From contig OZ251509.1 in assembly GCA_965242855.1 (NCBI GenBank), positions 682,001 to 746,000 on the forward strand: a stretch of DNA of 64,000 nt, in the 5' to 3' direction. Within the stretch, counting starts at the first letter, position 1. Each line of letters opens with the position of its first letter. This stretch comes from WTGU01 sp965242855 (GTDB lineage: Bacteria; Pseudomonadota; Alphaproteobacteria; UBA828). A program made the translations under genes and the position numbers. This document shows positions 10,853 to 17,859 of this stretch, in pieces. A model generated the notes under the pieces. That model had not been told where the DNA came from, did not search any database, and was given only the letters and a program-made list of their open reading frames with translations.

Positions 10853-10953
10853 GGGAACAGGCCCGGTTCGTCATGCCGGGCGGCGATCAACCGCAACGCG
10901 AAGTCGCCGATCGCGCCGGGGTTTCGACCGTCTTCACGGACTTCCGACGTCAT
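10849..10953 (-). CDS. 34-residue ORF starting with a mod 5' remnant
   Basis: An intact frame from the ATG directly after the stop of HEPN copy 1 to a TGA that overlaps the DUF1828-type start (ATGA). Its first 13 codons align with the first codons of the mod fragment at 12370-12423: 28 of 37 bases identical by eye with one 2-base gap. The rest reads GDFALRLIAARHDEPGLFP and has no match in mod. Either a relic of mod joined to unrelated sequence or a real short protein coupled to the DUF1828-type gene. Function unknown. Confidence 0.4.
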   Translation of the reverse strand: MTSEVREDGRNPGAIGDFALRLIAARHDEPGLFP

Positions 10954-11322
10954 CTATACGCCTTCGCCTGCTGCAACCAGAAGTGCTTGCAACGCCGGAA
11001 TCATCGCAGGAACCCGGCCCTCGATCACGGACCACACGATATCGTCGTCGATACCAAAATAGGCGTGCGCGATACGGTTTCGCATCCCGGTAATTCTATG
11101 CCACGGAATTTCCGGATGCGCGTCGCGGACTGTGCGCGGGATGCGCAGCGATGCTTCGCCGATGAGTTCGAGGTTGCGCAACGTCGCGTCGTGAACCAGA
11201 TCGTCGGCGACGAATTCCTCCTGGGTCATTCCTTGCGTGTATGTCCGGACCTTTTCGCAAAAGCCGATCATGTCGCGAACGTAGCAGCGCCACTCGCGAG
11301 GCGGCGCGCCCGCGTCAGACAT
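10954..11322 (-). CDS. hepT: HEPN-domain toxin, HepT-like (DUF86), copy 1
   Basis: A 122-residue HEPN ribonuclease of the HepT type. The catalytic RX4HXY motif is intact: RNRIAHAY at 81-88 (R81, H86, Y88). HepT enzymes cleave RNA and are neutralised by the cognate MntA nucleotidyltransferase, which adenylylates the motif tyrosine (known for the family). The ATG overlaps the stop of the MNT gene by eight bases, the same arrangement as in copy 2. By eye it is about 70 percent identical to copy 2 (12427-12795) and has exactly the same length. Its stop is directly followed by an ATG with a mod-like 5' end. Confidence 0.9.
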   Translation of the reverse strand: MSDAGAPPREWRCYVRDMIGFCEKVRTYTQGMTQEEFVADDLVHDATLRNLELIGEASLRIPRTVRDAHPEIPWHRITGMRNRIAHAYFGIDDDIVWSVIEGRVPAMIPALQALLVAAGEGV

Positions 11323-11611
11323 GGATTGCGTCGCGTTCGAAATGGGGGCGGAATTCCGCGCGCAAGGCCTTGTCGGTGACGAGATCGACCGAGCGCCCCA
11401 ACAAGTCCTCGATATAGAACTGCGCGTCGAAATAGTTGTCGAACGTCGCCGGCCCGTCGAATCGGACCAGCAGGTCGATATCGCTGTCGTCGCGCGCGCT
11501 GTCGCGGGCGAACGAGCCGAAGAGCGTCAGTTCGGCGATTCCGAACCGCCGCGCCAGCGTTTCCTTGTGCTCCCGCAGCGCCGCGAGCACTTCGTCCCTG
11601 CCCATCGCCAT
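11315..11611 (-). CDS. mntA: MntA-like nucleotidyltransferase antitoxin, copy 1
   Basis: Minimal nucleotidyltransferase of 98 residues with the GSX10DXD signature (GSFARDSARDDSDID, about 32-46). MntA antitoxins transfer AMP to the tyrosine of the partner HEPN toxin. I chose the ATG at 11611 (MAMGRDEVL) because copy 2 begins identically (MAMTRDDVL) and has the same length; a GAAGGA stands just upstream. The two copies differ at about 23 of 98 positions. The fragment of the res 3' end lies about 200 bases upstream on the same strand, so this pair once followed a res gene, as copy 2 does now. Confidence 0.9.
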   Translation of the reverse strand: MAMGRDEVLAALREHKETLARRFGIAELTLFGSFARDSARDDSDIDLLVRFDGPATFDNYFDAQFYIEDLLGRSVDLVTDKALRAEFRPHFERDAIHV

Positions 11612-11805
11612 GTCCTTCGGCTCCACCTTTCGGCGCGCGGGCATTCTGACCGCATTCGCACCGGCGCGCAAACGCGGCGCGCGCCGCCTGGCGTCTCTAT
11701 CCCGATCCGGCGGCTTCATGCGTTTCCCGAAGATGCATTCGGATGGCTCCGCGGTCGGCTTCCGCCGGCCCGTATCGGATGGCGCGGGGCGTCGGCGCGG
11801 GGGAC

Positions 11806-11892
11806 GCGCAGGAGCGGTTCGAGCGCCTCTTCGGAGCGGGCGGCGATCAGGGTGCGGAAGTCCTTTTCCATCTCGTGGACGTCCGCGAGCTC
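11806..11892 (-). pseudogene. Fragment of a res C-terminus
   Basis: On the minus strand this stretch reads in one frame as a relative of the Res C-terminus. Examples are ADVHEMEKDFRTLIAAR here against RDVYEMEKDFRSLVATR in Res, and EEALEPLLR against EEALAPLLR. By eye 21 of 29 residues agree over the aligned part, and the DNA resembles 13520-13600. The rest of the gene is absent. It overlaps the 3' end of the small hypothetical gene 11847-12233 in another frame. Confidence 0.75.
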
Positions 11893-12233
11893 GGCGGTCG
11901 GCGCGCCGTCTCCAGCCCGGACCGACCGGCGACGTTGCAGACAATGCTTCGGGATCTCGGGGGCGCGCCGAAGTGCGAGAAATACCCAAGGTCGACCGGA
12001 CGAGAACTGACCTTCTGGATCGAAAAACGCCGATCCTCGAAAAACCTGCGCCCGGCTTCGATGGCGTCGCGCTCGGTGTCGAAGCACATGATGACTTCGC
12101 CGTCGCGCATCAACGCCGTCCGGACGGGGTTGCTCTTGCGGAGGCTCGGAAGCAGCTTCTTGAAAGCCTCGTAATTCCGATCGACCTCCTGTTGCTGGCG
12201 CTCCGCCGCCTCCTCGGCTCCCTTCCCGCTCAT
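11847..12233 (-). CDS. Small hypothetical protein with a chimeric C-terminus
   Basis: The first 90 residues form a compact protein: NYEAFKKLLPSLRKSNPV, then TALMRDGEVIMCFDT, DAIEAGRRFF and VDLGYFSHFG. From memory this is a widespread uncharacterised family of small proteins ending shortly after an FFSH-like motif. Here about 39 more residues follow, in a frame that crosses the res fragment and looks like random arginine- and serine-rich translation, so the natural stop was probably lost when the fragments were joined. The start is the ATG at 12233. Function unknown; probably cargo inserted between copies of the restriction unit. Confidence 0.6.
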   Translation of the reverse strand: MSGKGAEEAAERQQQEVDRNYEAFKKLLPSLRKSNPVRTALMRDGEVIMCFDTERDAIEAGRRFFEDRRFSIQKVSSRPVDLGYFSHFGAPPRSRSIVCNVAGRSGLETARRPPSSRTSTRWKRTSAP

Positions 12234-12369
12234 GCCGAACCTCCTCTCGCCTCTCGCCATACGCCCGGAACGGATGCCGCCGGAGGCGACTCCGAAGAGA
12301 CGCGCATCGTCGAGAGCCGTATCGTCACATACAACCGCAGCCACGCTCCGTCAACCCGGACGTCGCCGG

Positions 12370-12423
12370 TCATGGGCCATGCGTCAGGGTTTCAACCGAC
12401 TTCGCAGCTTTCCGCCGCTTCAT
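12370..12423 (-). pseudogene. mod 5' remnant behind HEPN copy 2
   Basis: Seventeen codons (MKRRKAAKSVETLTHGP) and a TGA. They match the start of the intact Mod (MKRRKTAKQVEALTHGG), and the ATG stands three bases after the HEPN stop, exactly as at the intact mod. At the DNA level 12376-12455 and 9661-9740 agree at roughly four of five bases, spanning the end of HEPN and the start of mod. The rest of this mod copy has been lost. Confidence 0.85.
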
Positions 12424-12426
12424 CGT

Positions 12427-12795
12427 CTATGCGTCTTCGCCCACCGCGTTCAGAAGGTTCCGTAACGCCGGAACCAGCGCCGGAACGTCGTCCCGGACGA
12501 CGGACCAGGCGACATCGTCATCAACGTCCAGATAGGCGTGCGCCAAACGATTGCGCATCCCGACGATGATCCGCCAGGGAATCTCCGGATGCGCTTCCCG
12601 GATCGCACCCGGGATGCGGGTCGCCGCCTCGCCGATGAGCTCGAGATTGCGAAGGGTCGCGTCGTAAACCAGATCGTCGGCGACGAACGCCTTCCGGTCC
12701 AGCCCCTCGGTATAGTTCTGGACCTTTTCGCAGAAACCGATCATGTCGCGGACGTAGAAGCGCCACTCGCGAGGCGGCGCGCCCGCATCAGACAT
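12427..12795 (-). CDS. hepT: HEPN-domain toxin, HepT-like (DUF86), copy 2
   Basis: A 122-residue HepT-like ribonuclease with the RX4HXY motif RNRLAHAY intact at 81-88. Its first 12 residues are identical to copy 1, while the middle (residues 26-36) and the C-terminal third diverge more. The ATG at 12795 overlaps the stop of the upstream MNT gene by eight bases. The stop is followed after three bases by the truncated mod frame. With both motif and partner intact it is probably functional. Two diverged pairs side by side raise the question whether each antitoxin recognises only its own toxin. Confidence 0.9.
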   Translation of the reverse strand: MSDAGAPPREWRFYVRDMIGFCEKVQNYTEGLDRKAFVADDLVYDATLRNLELIGEAATRIPGAIREAHPEIPWRIIVGMRNRLAHAYLDVDDDVAWSVVRDDVPALVPALRNLLNAVGEDA

Positions 12796-13084
12796 GGATC
12801 GCCTCCCGTTCGACGTAGGGGCGCAATTCGGCGCGCAAGGCCTTGTCGGTGACGAGATCGACCGGACGTCCCAACAGGTCCTCCATGTAGAACTGCGCGC
12901 CGAAATAGCGTTCCGACGTCGCCGGCCCGTCGAACCGAACCAGGAGGTCGACGTCGCTGTCCGCGCCCGCATCGTCCCGGGCGAAGGAGCCGAACAGCGC
13001 AAGCGTGGCGACCCCGAAGCGCCGCCCGAGCGTCGCCTTGTGGTCCCGCAGCGCGCCGAGGACGTCATCCCTGGTCATCGCCAT
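12788..13084 (-). CDS. mntA: MntA-like nucleotidyltransferase antitoxin, copy 2
   Basis: Minimal nucleotidyltransferase of 98 residues with GSFARDDAGADSDVD as the GSX10DXD motif, followed by LLVRFDGPAT. The predicted role is AMP transfer onto the neighbouring HEPN toxin. The start at 13084 (MAMTRDDVL) matches copy 1. It overlaps the HEPN start by eight bases. It lies about 360 bases downstream of the intact res gene on the same strand, and the gap holds a 40-residue ORF and a patch resembling the start of mod. Confidence 0.9.
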   Translation of the reverse strand: MAMTRDDVLGALRDHKATLGRRFGVATLALFGSFARDDAGADSDVDLLVRFDGPATSERYFGAQFYMEDLLGRPVDLVTDKALRAELRPYVEREAIHV

Positions 13085-13089
13085 GCCAT

Positions 13090-13140
13090 CCCGCCGGGCG
13101 TCGGGGTTTCGACCTGCCCGGCCTTCGACGCCTTACGCCG
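13090..13140 (-). pseudogene. Possible further mod 5' remnant upstream of MNT copy 2
   Basis: Translated in one minus frame, this patch reads RRKASKAGQVETPTPGG, resembling residues 3-17 of Mod (RRKTAKQVEALTHGG) if two extra residues are allowed. The first 20 DNA bases agree with the mod start at about 17 positions. Short and gapped, so chance or convergent composition cannot be excluded. Confidence 0.35.
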
Positions 13141-13324
13141 CCCCGCCGCGGAATCCGCCTCCCGCCCGCGCCGTCGATGAGGATCGCGGCTTCGGTCATT
13201 CGGGATGCGGGCAAGGAAAAGCCCCAAGGGTTCGGCTCCGCTCATGATCGCCGGCCCAAGCCGGGAGCGAAGCATACCGCCAAGGGGCGAATGGCTGCAT
13301 GCGTAGGCGCGATCGGAGCGGTCG

Positions 13325-13447
13325 TCAAGAGCGTTTTTCGTCCGAGGGCAACCGGGCGAGGCAGCCGTCGCCGCGGCCCCTCGCGCCCGGCGCGAGTTCG
13401 AACTCCACGCAGAGGCTGGCGGTTTCGGGGTCGTTAGGAAGTTTCAC
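13325..13447 (-). CDS. 40-residue ORF coupled to the res stop
   Basis: A GTG at 13447 overlaps the TGA of res in a GTGA arrangement and opens a 40-residue frame starting VKLPNDPETASLCVEFELAPG. The beginning vaguely resembles DUF2283 proteins, which usually open with a YDPE.DALYI pattern; the rest does not obviously match. It could be a degenerate or very short relative, or chance. The overlap is the main argument for translation. Function unknown. Confidence 0.3.
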   Translation of the reverse strand: MKLPNDPETASLCVEFELAPGARGRGDGCLARLPSDEKRS

Positions 13448-16400
13448 GACGGATCGTTTCTCGGACGCGGCGGGGCGTCTTCGACGTCCGGGCGGCGCGC
13501 GGCGGCCCGCGCCTCGCGCAGGAGCGGCGCGAGCGCCTCTTCGAAGCGGGTCGCGACCAGGCTGCGGAAGTCTTTTTCCATTTCATAGACGTCGCGGAAC
13601 TCGGCGAAGGCCCAGCGGCCGTATGCGCCGAGGCGGTTCACGCCCGGGACCCAGAAGGTCTCCATGGCCGCCTTCTTGTCCTTCGCGTCCTCGCCGCGGT
13701 AGCCCTTGATCTCGACGACGAGATGCAGCGGGTCGTCGGCGCCGCGCCCGTCGTCCACCAGCACGACGAAATCGGGGATGTAGGTCCGGGATTCGGCGCC
13801 CGAACGGTAGGGGACGTCGAAGCCCAACCCATGGTTCTTGACGTAGGCCAGCACGCGCGGGTGCGCCTCGGCGACGCGGCAGAACTCGGCCTCCCAGTCG
13901 CTGTCGCAGACCGCCCAGTTCACGTGGCAGCGGGACGGGGCGGTCTCCCAGCGGGTCTTCTTCGAGGTGGCGAAGCGGACGTGAATCGTCGAGCCGGCGG
14001 GGTTGTAGGGGTCGAGGACGGCGGTTATCGGATTCTCGTCCATATGGCGGGCGACGATCCCGCGCGTAATGCGTTCGCAGGCCATGTCGGCGAGCTCCTG
14101 ATACAGGAGCTGCGCCGGCCGGGTTCCGCCCTTGCAAACGAGGTGCGCGTCGAGCCACCGGCGCGCGATCCCTTTGAGCTGGCCGAAGAGGTGGAGCTTC
14201 GGCTCGTCGTCCGGGTCGCGCCATTTGGTCTCCAGCAGCCGCTTCGTCAGGTGGAACAGCAGCGTCGGACGGCGCACGTCCTCCAGGCGCTTGAGGTCCA
14301 GGTCCGCGCCTTCGCCGATGATGCCTTCGTTGCGGGTGATCGACGCGCCGACGAGTTCGGACGTGAGCTCGAGGGTCGAATCGTCGTCGAACGTGGCCTC
14401 CAGGCGCTCCTCCGGCAGTTCGACGCGGTAGCCGGCGACGCGCGGGAAGCAGATCTCGCAGGCGTCGCGCGCGGGCGTGACGGCCTTGACCCGCACCACG
14501 TCGCGCGGCGGCGCCGGCGGAACGACCACCGGCCTCGCCGTGAAGTCGAAGGGGATGCCGAGCACGTCGGCATATTCCGGGTCGAGGCGGCCGTCTTCGT
14601 TCAGGTCGTAGGATTGCCGGCGCAGCGCCCGGCCCACCACCTGCTCGCACAGGAGCTGGGTGCCGAAGGCGCGCACGCCGAGGATGTGCGTGACGGTGTT
14701 GGCGTCCCACCCCTCCGTCAGCATCGAGACCGAAACCACGCAGCGGGTCTCGCCGCCGAGCCGGCCCGCCCTGCCGACGGTGTTCATCGCCTCGCGCAGC
14801 AGGTCCTGGTCGGAAAGGGTCTCGGCCTGGCGGCGGTCGCCGGTGCGGGCGACGATCTCGCGGCGGAAGCGCTCGATCTCGTCGGCGGCCGCGGCGCGGA
14901 ACCCGCCGTCGAGGGCCTCGCCGGAATCGAGCTGCCGACTGTCGATGAGCAGGGTGCGCGGGCGGGGCAGCGGGGCGCCGTCGTCGTCGAAGTTGTGGAA
15001 CAGCGGCAGGCGGCCGTTCTCCAGGGTCGTCGAGCCGTCGGCCTTCTCGCGACGGAAGCCGGCGACGTACTCGTAGACCAGTTTCGACGTCGCGGTGTTG
15101 TTGCAGACGACGATGAAGCAGGGCGGGACGTCGATGCCGGCCTCCCGCCACGTCTCGAACGTCTTCGCGTAGTGCCCGTAGAGGGCCTCCAGCGCGGTCT
15201 GGAGCTCGACGGGGATGGTGAGCGGATCGAGGCCGCCGGCCTTGCCGCGGCCCTTCTTCGGCATCTTCCTGCCGATGTGGTTCCACAGGTTGCGGAATTT
15301 CGGCATCTCCTCGCCGGGGATGTCGTCGGCCACCGGCACCCGCGGCAGCTTGACGATGCCGCACTCGATCGCGTCCATCAGCGAGAAGTCGCTGACGGTC
15401 CACGGAAACAGCGTGCCCTCCGCGTAGCCCGAGCCGCGCAGGAAGAACGGCGTCGCCGAGAGGTCCACGACCCGGGCGAGGCCGAGGGTGCGTTCGACTG
15501 CTTCCAGCCCGGAGATCCAGAGCCGGGCGGCCTCGCGGTTCTTTTCCGCCTCCTTGCGGTCCTCGCCCTTGAGGGCGCCCTCCTCCGCCTCGCCCGGCTT
15601 CTCGCGGTAGCAGTGATGCGCCTCGTCGTTGAGCGCCATCACGTTCTTCATGCCCATGAGTTCGGGCATGACGCGGCGCAGCATCTGCCCTTCGCTCTCC
15701 AGGGTCCGCGGTTCGGCCCCCCGGCCCTGGAGAAGCGCGCGTCCACCCTTGGAAACCGCCATCGTCTCGCGCGGCTTGAAGGCGTGGAAGTTGGTGATGA
15801 CGATCCTGGCCCGCTCCAGGTCGCCCAGCATGTCGGGCGGGACCAATCCGCGGCCGCGGTAGTCGCTGTCCGGATCGTTGGGCAGCAGCACGCGGAGCCG
15901 GTCGCGGATCGTGATCCCCGGCGTCGTCACCAGGAAGCCGCGGGTGAAACGCCGGCTGTTCGGGCGGCGGACGGCGTTGACCGTCTGCCACGCGATCAGC
16001 ATCGCCATGACGGCGGTCTTGCCGGCCCCGGTGGCGAGCTTGAGCGCGAGGCGCGAAAGGCCGGGATTCGCCTCCGCGTTCGCCGCCTCCAGATGGTCGA
16101 GAAACGGCCGCCCGGCGTTGCCGCGCGCAGGCGCCACTTCGGTCAGCCAGATCGCGGTTTCCGCCGCCTCGACCTGGCAGAAGAACGGGCGGAAGCCGTC
16201 CACCCGCGGGCGGCGCCAGTGGCGGAGCAACCGGGCCGTCTCGGGCGTCACCCGCCACTCGGCCTCGGGCAGCGTCCGCCATTCGTCGACGGCGCGGCGG
16301 ACGCCGCCGATGATCTCCCGCAGGTCGTATTGCTGGCCCTCGCCGGCGAGCCGCCGCGCGGCCGCGTCGAAGACCATTTCGTCCTGGCTTCCCTTGCGCT

Positions 16401-16554
16401 TCTTCGGCTTCGGGATCGGCGTGACGAACGAGACCCGGCGGCGGCGCGCGACGACCCGGTCCGTCGGCTGGCCGCTCTCGTCCAGTTCCCAATGGCGGGA
16501 GGGATGGTCGTAGGGCGCGTTGAGGACCGGGCGTTCGAAGAAACGATCCGTCAT
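13444..16554 (-). CDS. Type III restriction endonuclease, Res subunit
   Basis: Restriction subunit of 1036 residues with an N-terminal superfamily 2 translocase and a C-terminal nuclease. Motif I is ATGAGKT (174-180), motif II is DEAHH (310-314), motif III is DLSATPF and motif VI is QVVGRALRR. A PD...EIK nuclease core (PDFVVLVDDG followed by VVEIKG) lies near residues 926-951. The opening MTDRFFERPVLNAPYDHPSRHW is what I remember from BPTD_3080-type Res proteins, and fixes the start at 16554; the longer open frame upstream is not family-like. The partner Mod is at 7018-9708. Intact in sequence, so the restriction system is probably active. Transcription starts somewhere in the gap shared with divergent hrcA. 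Confidence 0.92.
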   Translation of the reverse strand: MTDRFFERPVLNAPYDHPSRHWELDESGQPTDRVVARRRRVSFVTPIPKPKKRKGSQDEMVFDAAARRLAGEGQQYDLREIIGGVRRAVDEWRTLPEAEWRVTPETARLLRHWRRPRVDGFRPFFCQVEAAETAIWLTEVAPARGNAGRPFLDHLEAANAEANPGLSRLALKLATGAGKTAVMAMLIAWQTVNAVRRPNSRRFTRGFLVTTPGITIRDRLRVLLPNDPDSDYRGRGLVPPDMLGDLERARIVITNFHAFKPRETMAVSKGGRALLQGRGAEPRTLESEGQMLRRVMPELMGMKNVMALNDEAHHCYREKPGEAEEGALKGEDRKEAEKNREAARLWISGLEAVERTLGLARVVDLSATPFFLRGSGYAEGTLFPWTVSDFSLMDAIECGIVKLPRVPVADDIPGEEMPKFRNLWNHIGRKMPKKGRGKAGGLDPLTIPVELQTALEALYGHYAKTFETWREAGIDVPPCFIVVCNNTATSKLVYEYVAGFRREKADGSTTLENGRLPLFHNFDDDGAPLPRPRTLLIDSRQLDSGEALDGGFRAAAADEIERFRREIVARTGDRRQAETLSDQDLLREAMNTVGRAGRLGGETRCVVSVSMLTEGWDANTVTHILGVRAFGTQLLCEQVVGRALRRQSYDLNEDGRLDPEYADVLGIPFDFTARPVVVPPAPPRDVVRVKAVTPARDACEICFPRVAGYRVELPEERLEATFDDDSTLELTSELVGASITRNEGIIGEGADLDLKRLEDVRRPTLLFHLTKRLLETKWRDPDDEPKLHLFGQLKGIARRWLDAHLVCKGGTRPAQLLYQELADMACERITRGIVARHMDENPITAVLDPYNPAGSTIHVRFATSKKTRWETAPSRCHVNWAVCDSDWEAEFCRVAEAHPRVLAYVKNHGLGFDVPYRSGAESRTYIPDFVVLVDDGRGADDPLHLVVEIKGYRGEDAKDKKAAMETFWVPGVNRLGAYGRWAFAEFRDVYEMEKDFRSLVATRFEEALAPLLREARAAARRPDVEDAPPRPRNDPS

Positions 16555-16711
16555 CGTCGGCGGTCTCCGGATCGCGCACCCCTGCTCCGGCCGGTGCCGC
16601 GGCGCCGCGGCGCGCGCCGCGCCCTTGATGGCACCGCCGCCGCCCTCGGTCAACGTCCGGCGCGAAAAGAGGGAACCGGCGGGGAGGCCCGCGCACCGGA
16701 AGGGGGCGGCG

Positions 16712-16740
16712 TTGACGCCTCCGGGGGCGCGCCCTACATT
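16712..16740 (+). promoter_or_regulatory. Candidate sigma-70 promoter for hrcA-grpE
   Basis: TTGACG (16712-16717), a 17-base spacer and TACATT (16735-16740), 29 bases before the GTG start of hrcA. The best -35/-10 pair seen in the window. Confidence 0.55.
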
Positions 16741-16769
16741 CCGGGCATCCAGGGAAGCCGGATGCGAAC

Positions 16770-17807
16770 GTGCTGCGCGAACTGACGGACCGCTCGCAGG
16801 AGGTCCTCCGTCGGCTGGTCGAGGAACATGTGGAAACGGGCCAGCCCGTGGGCTCGCGCACGCTGTCGCGCAGGCTGTCGACGCCGGTCTCGCCCGCCAC
16901 CGTCCGCAACGTCATGGCCGACCTGGAGGAAGCGGGGCTGCTCTACGCGCCGCATCCCTCCGCCGGGCGCCTGCCGACCCAGCTGGGCCTGCGCATCTAC
17001 GTGGACGCCCTGCTCGAGCTCGGGCGCCTGACCGAGGAGGAGCGCGCCAGCATCGAGGGCAAGTGCCACGCGGCCGGCCGCACCGTCGAGGAGATGCTGA
17101 CGGAAACCACCGAGGCGCTCTCCGGCCTCTCCGGCTGCGCCGGGCTGGTGCTGGCGCCGAAGGCCGACATGCCCTGCCGCCAGATGGAATTCGTGAGCCT
17201 CGGCAGCCGGCGCGCGCTCGCCGTCATGGTGACCGAGACCGGGTTGGTCGAAAACCGCGTCATCGACCTGCCGCCGGGCATGACGCAATCGCACCTGACC
17301 CGCGCCGGGAACTACCTCAACGCCCGGCTGGAGGGGCGAACCCTCTCCGAGTTGCGGGACGGGATCCGCGCCGAGATCGAAGACCACCGCGTCCAGCTCG
17401 ATACCCTCACCGCGCGCGTCGTCGAGGCCGGAATCGCCGAATGGGCGAACGAAACGCGAGACCACGGCAGCCTCATCGTCCGGGGGCGGAGCAACCTGAT
17501 CGAGGACGTCACCGCGCTCGCCGACCTCGAGCGGATCCGCCAGCTGTTCGAGGCCCTCGACGAGAGGAACGACTTCATCCGCCTGCTGGAGAGTACGGAA
17601 GACGCCGAAGGCGTGCAGATATTCATCGGCGCCGAGAGCACGCTGTTCGCCACCACCGGCTGCTCGATGGTCGTCGCTCCCTACCGCGACGCCGAGTCGC
17701 GCTTCATCGGCGCCATCGGCGTGATCGGCCCCACGCGCATCAACTACGGCAGGATCATCCCGATGGTCGACCACACCGCGGAGATCATCGGCCGCGTGCT
17801 CGGCTGA
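16770..17807 (+). CDS. hrcA: Heat-inducible transcription repressor HrcA
   Basis: Repressor of 345 residues with an N-terminal winged helix (LTDRSQEVLRRLVEEHVETG, then SPATVRNVMADLEEAGLL) and the family-typical C-terminal segments VTETGLVENRVIDLP and FIGAIGVIGPTRINYGRI. HrcA binds CIRCE operators, usually in front of groESL, and is stabilised by GroE. The start is the GTG at 16770. No CIRCE inverted repeat was seen upstream of hrcA, grpE or dnaK, so its target is probably elsewhere. The order hrcA-grpE-dnaK-dnaJ is usual for the phylum. Confidence 0.96.
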   Translation: MLRELTDRSQEVLRRLVEEHVETGQPVGSRTLSRRLSTPVSPATVRNVMADLEEAGLLYAPHPSAGRLPTQLGLRIYVDALLELGRLTEEERASIEGKCHAAGRTVEEMLTETTEALSGLSGCAGLVLAPKADMPCRQMEFVSLGSRRALAVMVTETGLVENRVIDLPPGMTQSHLTRAGNYLNARLEGRTLSELRDGIRAEIEDHRVQLDTLTARVVEAGIAEWANETRDHGSLIVRGRSNLIEDVTALADLERIRQLFEALDERNDFIRLLESTEDAEGVQIFIGAESTLFATTGCSMVVAPYRDAESRFIGAIGVIGPTRINYGRIIPMVDHTAEIIGRVLG

Positions 17808-17859
17808 CGCCGGCCGGCGGAGGCGGCGCACCTGCCACGGACGAAGGAAGAAGGAGGCC

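Noticed and set aside
13385..13410. tRNA T-arm (AGTTCGAACTC)
   Set aside because: The flanking bases do not form a five-base T stem and no acceptor, D or anticodon arm surrounds it.
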